From Christiangramia flava JLT2011 (GTDB lineage Bacteria; Bacteroidota; Bacteroidia; Flavobacteriales; Flavobacteriaceae): 64,000 bases of DNA. The notes under the pieces were generated by a model that was given only the letters and a program-made list of their open reading frames with translations, had not been told where the DNA came from and searched no databases. Numbering within the stretch: the first letter of the stretch is position 1; each line of letters starts with the position of its first letter. A program made the position numbers and the translations under genes. The DNA is taken from NCBI RefSeq assembly GCF_001951155.1, contig NZ_CP016359.1:1326001-1390000 (forward strand), in the 5' to 3' direction. This document shows, in pieces, positions 27,617-34,900 of this stretch.

Positions 27617-27988
27617 CTAGAACGGAAGATCATCGTAATCTTCTTCATTCAAATCATTTGCAGGCTCGAACTGGTCTGGGGGTGGCACATTTTGTCCTCC
27701 CGGTTGCTGAGCAGCCAGGTTCTCAATTCTCCAACCCTGGATCGAATTGAAATACTTAGTTTCACCCTGTGGGCTTACCCATTCTCTACCGCGCAGGTTA
27801 ATCCCGATCTTTACCGGTTGCCCAACCTGAAACGTGTCTAAAAGACTGCATTTATCCTGTACGAACTCGATCATTAAATGTTGCGGGTACTGCTCCTCAG
27901 TGGTTACCACCACTTCGCGCTTTTGAAACCCGTTATTTCCAAATGATTTAGTGTCGCCAATAAGCTTGATTTTCCCTTGTACTTCCAT
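27617..27988 (-). CDS. DUF3127 OB-fold protein with SSB-like tail
   Basis: 123 residues of DUF3127, a Bacteroidota family. The beta-rich core (MEVQGKIKLIGDTKSFGNNGFQKREVVVTTEE, DTFQVGQPVKIGINLRGREW, YFNSIQGWRIE) looks like an OB fold. A disordered Gly/Gln/Pro linker leads to an acidic C-terminus ending NEEDYDDLPF. That ending closely resembles the DDDIPF tip by which SSB recruits repair and replication enzymes. A single-strand-binding or SSB-mimic role is inference. It lies 5 bases after the flavin reductase gene and is presumably co-transcribed. Confidence 0.85.
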   Translation of the reverse strand: MEVQGKIKLIGDTKSFGNNGFQKREVVVTTEEQYPQHLMIEFVQDKCSLLDTFQVGQPVKIGINLRGREWVSPQGETKYFNSIQGWRIENLAAQQPGGQNVPPPDQFEPANDLNEEDYDDLPF

Positions 27989-27993
27989 ATTTC

Positions 27994-28866
27994 CTATTTT
28001 GCTAATAATATTTTCCAGGCGCTTTTCGGCTCATTCCGGTCCAGGTAAACCTGCGCCATTTTATGTATTTTTTCGGTGTTCCCTTCGGAAATGATTTCGG
28101 CTGCTTCCGGGTTCGCTGCTAAAAACTGCTGAATAGCTGCTTCCTTCGGAAGGCTCTCCACATTTCCTAATTTTCCGTAGTCATTACCGGTAAGAACCTT
28201 GCTTTTCCTGATCTCTTCCGGAATCTGATCCACCCCGATCCCCAGTGTTGACAATGGCTTCGGAACTTCAAACATCCCCAGGTTTGCCCGGGTGTACCAG
28301 TTCCCGCCCATTCTTGCAACCTGGTCTATTTTATGCTGATCAATATAACCGTTTTCATCGAGAATTTCTTCTTTGATATGCATTTTCAGCACATGGCAAA
28401 TCACGAGGTTTCCGGCACCACCTTCCTGCCCGGTTTCCATCACTTCGTGCACTTTGCATTCCATTTGCACCGGGGATTCTGCAACTCTGAAAGGCTTTAC
28501 CAAATCTGACTTCAACGGAGTGAGTCCCGCTTTTTCAAACTCATTCACACCTTCGTCATATTCAGTACTGGAAAGAGACATCTGTTGAACGATATCATAA
28601 TTCACAATATTGATCACTACCTCATCTATTTTCTTGGTATTCTCGTAAGTATGTTTGGTGGTATTATCCCTTCCGCGGCGAGCCGGAGAAAAGATCAGCA
28701 CCGGCGGATTGGAACCAAAAACGTTAAAAAAACTGAACGGCGAAAGGTTCGGCCTGCCCTGTTCGTCTATGGTACTGGCAAACGCAATAGGCCTGGGCCC
28801 AACGGCTCCCAACAGGTACTGGTGCAATTTACCAACGCTTACATCTTTTGGTTCAATCGTGAGCAT
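27994..28866 (-). CDS. Flavin reductase family protein (FMN-binding split barrel)
   Basis: 290 residues. The N-terminal two thirds is a flavoredoxin-type FMN-binding split barrel (VGPRPIAFASTIDEQGRPNLSPFSFFNVFGSNPPVLIFSPA; KHTYENTKKIDEVVINIV). A C-terminal extension of about 80 residues, helical, is less conserved. Such proteins bind FMN and reduce flavin or act as small electron carriers with an unknown partner. It is the first gene of the pair with DUF3127 and is divergent from the histidine kinase at 28956. Confidence 0.85.
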   Translation of the reverse strand: MLTIEPKDVSVGKLHQYLLGAVGPRPIAFASTIDEQGRPNLSPFSFFNVFGSNPPVLIFSPARRGRDNTTKHTYENTKKIDEVVINIVNYDIVQQMSLSSTEYDEGVNEFEKAGLTPLKSDLVKPFRVAESPVQMECKVHEVMETGQEGGAGNLVICHVLKMHIKEEILDENGYIDQHKIDQVARMGGNWYTRANLGMFEVPKPLSTLGIGVDQIPEEIRKSKVLTGNDYGKLGNVESLPKEAAIQQFLAANPEAAEIISEGNTEKIHKMAQVYLDRNEPKSAWKILLAK

Positions 28867-28955
28867 AGATTCGTTTTTCGCAAAGGTAAAGAATTGCTTA
28901 GGGAATATAAAGCCGCGCCTTACAATAAAAATTGCTTTAAAACGCTTATATTTAA

Positions 28956-30128
28956 TTGAAGAATCGTATCAAGAAATTCATGAATCTACCCGACGAACGC
29001 AGCTTTAACCGCTGGTTTATCATTTTCTCCTGTCTTGTCGTGATCACCCTGGTTCTCTGGAATACCAGTATTTTTTTCCAGAGACTGAAGGAAGACGAGC
29101 GCTCGAAAATGAACATCTGGGCCGAAGCCTACCAGGGAATAGATTCCGCTTCAGACGATGCACACCTGGAACTCATCCTCGAAATTCTCAATAACAACAC
29201 CACCATCCCTATCATCTATGTGAACGAGGAAGGCGATATTGCCGATACTTCAAACATCGAAGCTGAAATTACCGATAATGCCGAAAAGCTCGAGGAGTAC
29301 CGCCTGGAACTGATGGATGAGAACGAACCGATAACGGTTGACCTTGGCGAAGGACAGGTACAGTATATTTATTACGGCAACTCCCCGGCACTCAACAAAC
29401 TGAAATATTACCCAATTGGTTTAACACTAATAGGCTTTCTGTTCGTAGGCGTGGTCTACTTCTTTTACACCACGACCAAAAATAGTGAACAGAACAAGCT
29501 CTGGGCGGGGATGGCCAAGGAAACGGCACACCAGATCGGAACTCCGCTTAGCTCGCTCATTGGCTGGACTGAAATTTTGAAAGCCGAAGAAGTCAACCCA
29601 TCCTTTGTGCTGGAAATGGAAAAAGATATCGAGCGTTTGAAAACCATTACCGAGCGATTTTCAAAGATCGGTTCTTCGCCAAATTTACAGGAGACCGATG
29701 TGGTTCGCGCTACCCGGGAAACATTCGAATACCTGAAAAGTCGTTCTTCCACTTTGATAGATTTCCAGATCAGGACCCCGCGCCAGCCCATTTTTGTGAT
29801 GCTCAACGAGCAATTATACAGCTGGACGATCGAAAACCTGGTAAAGAACGCCATTGATGCCATGCGCGGAAAGGGCAGTCTCAGCATCGAGATCAAGCAC
29901 GACCTGAAACAGGCGCATATTTATGTGACCGATTCCGGGAAGGGGATTGAGAAGAACCGTTTCAGGACGATCTTTGACCCGGGCCAAACCACGAAAAAAA
30001 GAGGTTGGGGACTGGGTCTTAGCCTGGCCAAACGCATTGTGGAAGAATACCATAACGGCAAGATCAAAGTGGCGAAAAGTGAGATCAATAAAGGCACTAC
30101 TTTCCAGATCAGCCTGAAAAAAGTCTAG
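28956..30128 (+). CDS. Sensor histidine kinase
   Basis: 390 residues from the TTG at 28956, or 382 from the ATG at 28980 (MNLPDERSF); the choice is open. There are two TM helices (about 22-42 and 158-178) around a periplasmic sensor region of about 115 residues. The cytoplasmic part has an atypical HisKA motif (ETAHQIGTPLSSLIGWTEIL) with His as phosphoacceptor. The HATPase domain has N (ENLVKNAIDAM), G1 (DSGKGIEKNRF) and G2 (KKRGWGLGLSLAKRIVEEY) boxes. No response regulator is adjacent. The stop overlaps the convergent thioesterase gene by 4 bases. Confidence 0.9.
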   Translation: MKNRIKKFMNLPDERSFNRWFIIFSCLVVITLVLWNTSIFFQRLKEDERSKMNIWAEAYQGIDSASDDAHLELILEILNNNTTIPIIYVNEEGDIADTSNIEAEITDNAEKLEEYRLELMDENEPITVDLGEGQVQYIYYGNSPALNKLKYYPIGLTLIGFLFVGVVYFFYTTTKNSEQNKLWAGMAKETAHQIGTPLSSLIGWTEILKAEEVNPSFVLEMEKDIERLKTITERFSKIGSSPNLQETDVVRATRETFEYLKSRSSTLIDFQIRTPRQPIFVMLNEQLYSWTIENLVKNAIDAMRGKGSLSIEIKHDLKQAHIYVTDSGKGIEKNRFRTIFDPGQTTKKRGWGLGLSLAKRIVEEYHNGKIKVAKSEINKGTTFQISLKKV

Positions 30129-30538
30129 AATCTGGAAATTATTTTCCGTATTTCTTCCGGAACCGGAATGGTTTCCTTCTTATTAAAATCAAAATATACC
30201 ACTACATCCTTCCCTTCAGCACAAGTTTCCCCTTGTTCATCCAGGATCCTGTGCTCTATTCCGAAGCTTTTTGTGCCGATGAAATCAAGCCTGGTCTTAA
30301 TGAGGGCTTTGCCGGGATAATACAGTGATTTTTTGAAATCGCATTTCGTGGAAACCAGCATGGCTCCCTGGTTGGTTTCACGAAATTTGGCATGAATACC
30401 GCTGGCTTCCCAGAAATTCACTCTCCCGCTTTGCAAATAGCGCATGTACGACACGTTGTTCACATGCTCGTACATATCGAGATCGCTCCAGTCTATCCTG
30501 ATTTCCAGGCTGAGTTTATAATCTTCCAAGGGGATCAC
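30125..30538 (-). CDS. 4HBT-family acyl-CoA thioesterase
   Basis: 137 residues with the hot-dog fold of the YbgC/FadM type: IRIDWSDLDMYEHVNNVSYMRYLQSGRVNFWEASG carries the conserved Asp and His-Val-Asn region. It hydrolyses acyl-CoA or acyl-ACP thioesters; the chain length cannot be read from sequence. Its start overlaps the stop of the HIT gene by 4 bases, so they are translationally coupled. Confidence 0.88.
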   Translation of the reverse strand: MIPLEDYKLSLEIRIDWSDLDMYEHVNNVSYMRYLQSGRVNFWEASGIHAKFRETNQGAMLVSTKCDFKKSLYYPGKALIKTRLDFIGTKSFGIEHRILDEQGETCAEGKDVVVYFDFNKKETIPVPEEIRKIISRF

Positions 30539-30930
30539 AGCTCGATATTCTCGCTGATCTCTGCAGCCAGTTTTTCAAATTCCTCTTGACTCATTTCCAC
30601 GGAATTCGAAAAATTCATTCCGTCCATATTATTCAGTGGGATCAAATGCACATGCACATGAGGCACTTCCAGGCCCACAACTGCCATTCCCACGCGTTTA
30701 CAGGGTACGGTCTTTTCCAAAGCGATCGCCACACAGCGCGTAAAAAGCATTAATTCCCGATAATGATTCTCTTCCAGATCCCAGATCTTATTAATCTCTT
30801 TCTTCGGAATGCAAAGCACATGGCCTCTTGCATTGGGATTGACATCCAGGAACGCCAGAAACTGGCTGTTTTCAGCTACTTTATAAGCCGGAATTTCTCC
30901 GTGTACTATTTTGGTGAATATTGAAGACAT
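30535..30930 (-). CDS. HIT family nucleotide hydrolase
   Basis: 131 residues of the histidine-triad family. The triad HVHVHLIP lies at residues 91-98 with the catalytic His in the middle, after the N-terminal FTKIVHGEIPAYKVAE and GHVLCIPKKEI. Hint-like members cleave adenosine phosphoramidates; the exact substrate is unknown. It is coupled to the thioesterase gene downstream and separated from greA by a terminator. Confidence 0.92.
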   Translation of the reverse strand: MSSIFTKIVHGEIPAYKVAENSQFLAFLDVNPNARGHVLCIPKKEINKIWDLEENHYRELMLFTRCVAIALEKTVPCKRVGMAVVGLEVPHVHVHLIPLNNMDGMNFSNSVEMSQEEFEKLAAEISENIEL

Positions 30931-30950
30931 ATACTTTTTAGTTGGTTCTT

Positions 30951-31010
30951 AAAATTAAAAAATCCTTTTCTGAATTCCGAAAAATAGCGGACCAGAAAAG
31001 GATTCATTTT
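30951..31010 (-). terminator. Terminator after greA
   Basis: AATCCTTTTCTG (30961-30972) pairs perfectly with CAGAAAAGGATT (30993-31004). The A-rich left flank gives the U-tract for leftward transcripts ending after greA, and TTTTT on the right allows bidirectional use. Confidence 0.85.
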
Positions 31011-31027
31011 TAATGCTTACCTGAAGA

Positions 31028-31504
31028 TCAGTCTCTCCAGATCTCGAGAATTTCGAATTTAACGGTTCCGTTTGGCACCTGGATTTCAGCCACATCGCCT
31101 ACTTCCTTACCCAGCAAGCCTTTCCCGATCGGCGAATCTACTGAGATCTTACCCGATTTTAAATCGGCTTCACTCTGTGCCACCAGCTTATATTTCATTT
31201 CAGCTCCATTCGTCTGGTTCTTGATCTTCACATGGGAATGTACCAATACTTTGGACGTATCCAGCTGTGATTCGTCTATTACCCTGGCGTTTGCCACAAT
31301 TTCCTCCATTTTAGAGATCTTCATCTCCAGCAATCCCTGAGCTTCCTTGGCCGCATCATATTCGGCATTCTCACTTAAATCTCCTTTGTCCCTGGCTTCA
31401 GCAATCGCCTGCGAAGCTTTTGGTCTTTCCACGTCTTTAAGATGATTCAGCTCATCTCTCAGTTTTTTTAACCCTTCTGGGGTATAATAAGATACTTTGC
31501 TCAT
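31028..31504 (-). CDS. greA: Transcription elongation factor GreA
   Basis: 158 residues, full length. The N-terminal coiled coil (MSKVSYYTPEGLKKLRDELNHLKDVERPKA; DLSENAEYDAAKEAQG) has the acidic tip D and E residues that stimulate RNA polymerase to cleave backtracked transcripts. The C-terminal FKBP-like domain ends GKEVGDVAEIQVPNGTVKFEILEI. It is monocistronic with a clear terminator. Confidence 0.97.
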   Translation of the reverse strand: MSKVSYYTPEGLKKLRDELNHLKDVERPKASQAIAEARDKGDLSENAEYDAAKEAQGLLEMKISKMEEIVANARVIDESQLDTSKVLVHSHVKIKNQTNGAEMKYKLVAQSEADLKSGKISVDSPIGKGLLGKEVGDVAEIQVPNGTVKFEILEIWRD

Positions 31505-31748
31505 AACTTCTACGTTTTAGTAATTGACGGCCTGAGGGAAAAATCCCTTAACCGAAAAACCCTAATAATGATCTGTAATACTATTGATTCCTGTAAAGTT
31601 TCAGGAAAGTCCGGTTTTCGTTGTCAAACCGGAGAACTATTGCATCATTAACAGAAAAAATCCCATTTTTACCGGGATTTCTTTTAACAAATGTAAGAAA
31701 TTTAATGATTCGGTACAATTATATTATTTTAGCCGTAACGCCAATTTT

Positions 31749-32177
31749 ATGAGAAAAATTACACTTTTGAGTCTGCTGGTCCTGATGCTGTTTTCCTGTT
31801 CAGGAAATGATGATTATCGAGGAAATCCAAACCTGGCAGATCTAAATTTCAGTTTACGGTTGAACCTCACTTTACCGGAATATAACCAGTTGCAATATGC
31901 GGGCAATTCGTATGTCACTTATAATTATGGCGTCAAGGGGATTGTGATCTACAACATCAATGGCAGCCAGTTCACGGCTTTCGAACTCAGCGACCCGAAT
32001 CACCCGGCTAGCAGTTGTTCAGGAATGACCGTAAATGGCGTGATCGCGACCTGTAGTTGTGAAGGCAATTCTTATAATATCATCACCGGTGAGCCGGCCA
32101 GCGAGGAAAACCTGCAGTATACCATGAAACCTTACCGCATTCAGCAGTCGGGTTCGATCATTGAAGTCTGGAATTAA
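31749..32177 (+). CDS. Lipoprotein with Rieske-like fold lacking cluster ligands
   Basis: 142 residues from the ATG at 31749; a longer frame upstream is non-coding in appearance. The signal peptide ends in a lipobox (LMLFSCSGNDDY, Cys about 17). The mature part resembles Rieske-type lipoproteins of flavobacteria (KGIVIYNINGSQFTAFELSDPNHP, NSYNIITGEPASEENLQY, MKPYRIQQSGSIIEV). The usual CxH...CxxH iron-sulfur ligands are not present: only Cys residues (SSCSGM, ATCSC) without the His. It is thus likely a structural or binding protein. It is convergent with the TonB-dependent receptor. Confidence 0.65.
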   Translation: MRKITLLSLLVLMLFSCSGNDDYRGNPNLADLNFSLRLNLTLPEYNQLQYAGNSYVTYNYGVKGIVIYNINGSQFTAFELSDPNHPASSCSGMTVNGVIATCSCEGNSYNIITGEPASEENLQYTMKPYRIQQSGSIIEVWN

Positions 32178-32216
32178 AAAACCCCCTTCCTGCACCCTAC
32201 GCTCAGAAAGGAGGCC
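32176..32216 (-). terminator. Terminator after the TonB-dependent receptor
   Basis: CCCCCTTCCTG (32182-32192) pairs with CAGAAAGGAGG (32204-32214) with one mismatch, and six A bases on the left give the U-tract for leftward transcripts. It lies between the lipoprotein and receptor stops, so it may serve both. Confidence 0.7.
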
Positions 32217-32239
32217 TCAAAACTGGCTAAAGTTTACTT

Positions 32240-34621
32240 TTAAAATTTCAGGTTCAAGCCCAATAAGAAATTGGTTGTCGCCTGGGGATAATATCCTGCT
32301 CCTTCGAAGGTTTCTTCCCCAGAAGGAAAATCGGTATTAGGAACATTATAGGTATAATAATAACCGTTCGAGACATATTTTTTATTGAAAATATTGTTCA
32401 CAAGACCGGTCAACACGACTTCCCGGAAGATCCAGGGTTTCTGCAAAGTATACTGCACATTGAAATCTGATGTGAAGTACGCGTCGAGTTTAGAAGCCTC
32501 CGCTTCGGTATTGCTCATAAACTGCTCCCCCACATATTTGCTTAAGAGTTTCAGTTCCAGATTTTGTACCGGGCGATATTCCAACATGTTCCCGGCCACG
32601 ATTTCCGGAGAAAATGAAATATTGGTATCGCCATAATTCACCAGTTCCCCGTTGAAAGTACTTACGAAATCAACGTTTTTGTTTCGGCTAAGGGCAATAT
32701 TTGGGCGAATGCTGAATTTTTCTGAAAGGCGGAACATCGCATCTACTTCGAGTCCCAACCGGTAACTATTCCCGCTGTTCTGGCGAATGAATGCACCTTC
32801 ATCATCGATACCGCCCGTAAGCACCAGCTGGTTTTGATAATCCATGAAATACAGGTTGGAATTCAGCTGAAAATTCTCATTTTTCCATCTCCATCCCAGC
32901 TCAAAATCATTGAGTTCCTCCGGCTCCGGATCACCGTTCTCGTAGTCATTTCGACTTGGTTCCCGATGCGCACGGGCATAAGAAGCGTATAACTGACTAT
33001 CTTGCCTGATCTCATATGTTAGCCCGGCTTTCGGATTAAAAAAGCTGAAATGATCATCGTTCAGGAACTGGCTGCCGTCATCCACGATTCCATCAGTCTG
33101 GTAAGTAACGGTTCGCAACTGAAGATCGGCATAACCGGCAAGTTTTTCAGTAATGGCGAAATTGGCCTTTCCGTAGATATTGAAATCGGTTTTATCAGCC
33201 GTATTGAAATAATAGGGATCATAAGGATCGTTATTGTGGGCAAAACGGCTGTAGATGACCTCGCCAAAATGGTCCCCTTCATACTTGTTCCAGCCCCCGC
33301 CAAGGGTGACATCCCAGTTGGTGTCCTGGTAATTCATGCTGAAAACGGTTCCGTAGAAATCATTATCCAGCCAGCTACGTACCACCAGATCTGAAGTTTC
33401 TATCGTTTCGCCATTCGAATCGAAAGGCTGCATCCCGAAATCGCTCAAGGTCTCATCTTCCTGGTATTCTTCGTAATAACCCCGCCCGATGGTATAATGA
33501 AACGCGATGTTGGAAGACCAGTTCTCGTTGTATTCCTGGTTCCAAAGCAGCTGGTAATGATCCTGCTGGTAATTATCGGTTTGGTTATCGTAGAATTTTA
33601 CATTCCCGTTTTCATCGGTATAAATTCCGGCAGGATTAAAAGTACGATCTGTTTCTAGAGTTTCCTGATCAATCCCGTACCAGGCCTGGTAAGTGCGCTC
33701 CTTTCCGCCGAAAGTAAGTGCTTTAACCAGCGTATGATCGTCTACATAAGTACCCTGTAGAAAATAGGATTTCAGGTCGGAGCTGGCCCGGTCAATATAC
33801 CCATCGCTTCGAATTTTGGAAGCGCGGCCCGCAAATTCCCAGTGATCGTTCATCAAACCGGTGCTGAATTTCATGGTGTGCTTGAAAGTATTGTAAGACC
33901 CAATGCTGTTCGCCAATTCTGCCTGGGCTTCTTCTTTATAAGAATCGGTCAAAATGTTCAGGCTGGCACCAAAAGCCCCGGCCCCGTTGGTGGAAGTTCC
34001 CACTCCACGCTGCAATTGCAGGTTTTGAACAGAAGACGCAAAATCTCCCAGGTTCACCCAAAAGGAACCCTGGCTCTCCGCATCGTTGTAAGGAATTCCG
34101 TTGATGGTTACATTCACTCTGGTTGCATCGCTACCACGCACGCGCAGGCCTGTATAGCCAACGCCCGCTCCGGCATCAGTCGTAGTAACGACGTTTGGCA
34201 TGTAGTTCATCAAAACAGGAATATCCTGGCCCAGGTTACGGTCGGCAATTTCCTCATTGGTAAGATTGCTGTAGGTAATAGGCGACTGGGCATTCACGCG
34301 AACCGCGGAAAGGAAAACTTCCTCCAAAGATTCTTCAGCCCCGGCCAATTCCATGTTGAGAACAAGATCCTGGTTCAAAACTACTTTCTTTGTCTTCTGG
34401 TTTCCGTAAGAGAAAACAATAGTGTAAATGCCTTCTTCCAGTTCCAGAGAATAAGCACCCAACTCATTGGTGAACGTCCCGGAACCCGTGCTTTGCACAT
34501 ACACCGAAGCGTCTTTGAGCGGTTTGCCATTCTGGGTAACAATTCCCGAAATTTCAAATTGTTGTGAAAAGGCCTGTATGGAAAAGAGTAACAAGCCTGC
34601 AAAAAATAATACATTTTTCAT
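32240..34621 (-). CDS. TonB-dependent receptor under TPP riboswitch (likely thiamine uptake)
   Basis: 793 residues. A signal peptide (1-19) is followed by a carboxypeptidase-regulatory-like domain (about 20-105, FEISGIVTQNGKPLKDASVYV), a plug (about 118-230, NLTNEEIADRNLGQDIPVLMNYMPNVV; VRGSDATRVNVTINGIPYNDAESQGSFW) and a 22-strand-type barrel ending NFLLGLNLKF with a terminal Phe. It moves a ligand across the outer membrane using TonB energy. The leader on the same strand holds a TPP riboswitch, so the ligand is probably thiamine, its phosphates or a precursor; riboswitch-controlled receptors of this kind (Omr1) have been predicted in Bacteroidota. No SusD partner is present. Confidence 0.92.
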   Translation of the reverse strand: MKNVLFFAGLLLFSIQAFSQQFEISGIVTQNGKPLKDASVYVQSTGSGTFTNELGAYSLELEEGIYTIVFSYGNQKTKKVVLNQDLVLNMELAGAEESLEEVFLSAVRVNAQSPITYSNLTNEEIADRNLGQDIPVLMNYMPNVVTTTDAGAGVGYTGLRVRGSDATRVNVTINGIPYNDAESQGSFWVNLGDFASSVQNLQLQRGVGTSTNGAGAFGASLNILTDSYKEEAQAELANSIGSYNTFKHTMKFSTGLMNDHWEFAGRASKIRSDGYIDRASSDLKSYFLQGTYVDDHTLVKALTFGGKERTYQAWYGIDQETLETDRTFNPAGIYTDENGNVKFYDNQTDNYQQDHYQLLWNQEYNENWSSNIAFHYTIGRGYYEEYQEDETLSDFGMQPFDSNGETIETSDLVVRSWLDNDFYGTVFSMNYQDTNWDVTLGGGWNKYEGDHFGEVIYSRFAHNNDPYDPYYFNTADKTDFNIYGKANFAITEKLAGYADLQLRTVTYQTDGIVDDGSQFLNDDHFSFFNPKAGLTYEIRQDSQLYASYARAHREPSRNDYENGDPEPEELNDFELGWRWKNENFQLNSNLYFMDYQNQLVLTGGIDDEGAFIRQNSGNSYRLGLEVDAMFRLSEKFSIRPNIALSRNKNVDFVSTFNGELVNYGDTNISFSPEIVAGNMLEYRPVQNLELKLLSKYVGEQFMSNTEAEASKLDAYFTSDFNVQYTLQKPWIFREVVLTGLVNNIFNKKYVSNGYYYTYNVPNTDFPSGEETFEGAGYYPQATTNFLLGLNLKF

Positions 34622-34640
34622 TCGTAAAGCTTTTTACGAA
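34621..34640 (-). promoter_or_regulatory. Hairpin touching the receptor start codon
   Basis: TTCGTAAA (34621-34628) and TTTACGAA (34633-34640) form a perfect 8-bp stem with a 4-base loop. On the minus strand the hairpin ends within the ATG, so it could mask ribosome access. It lies downstream of the riboswitch terminator. Confidence 0.45.
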
Positions 34641-34675
34641 TAAAAGGGGCGATTATTCTTAGGTTAAAAATTTAT

Positions 34676-34717
34676 AAAAAAAATCCTGAAACTACCGGTT
34701 TTCGGCAATATTCAGGA
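34676..34717 (-). terminator. Riboswitch expression platform: intrinsic terminator
   Basis: On the minus strand TCCTGAA pairs with TTTCAGGA, with an inner GCCG-AAAA-CCGG stem and eight U bases after it. It lies between the TPP aptamer and the receptor gene, so TPP binding probably causes premature termination. Confidence 0.8.
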
Positions 34718-34737
34718 GTACATACACAGCGCTTTCG

Positions 34738-34818
34738 CGCTAATCCCTTGGCAGCATTACCTGCCCAGGTTCATTGGGTATGATCTCAGCCCGACGGGCA
34801 CCCCTTTGAGATTCGCGG
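34738..34818 (-). promoter_or_regulatory. TPP riboswitch aptamer (THI element)
   Basis: The minus strand carries the conserved THI-element parts in order. These are the P2/P3 segment GGGGTGCCC...GGGCTGAGA, then ATCATACCC, the P4/P5 segment TGAACCTGG...CAGGTAATGCTGCCAAGGGA, and closing P1 arms AATCT and GGATT. This senses thiamine pyrophosphate. It lies 117 bases before the receptor start with a terminator between. Confidence 0.93.
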
Positions 34819-34900
34819 CAAATGTAAGACGCTTTTTGAGAAATACAAGGCTTTTATTTTCATTTACCAGAATTGCTTTATTTTTACACAAATTTGCCCG

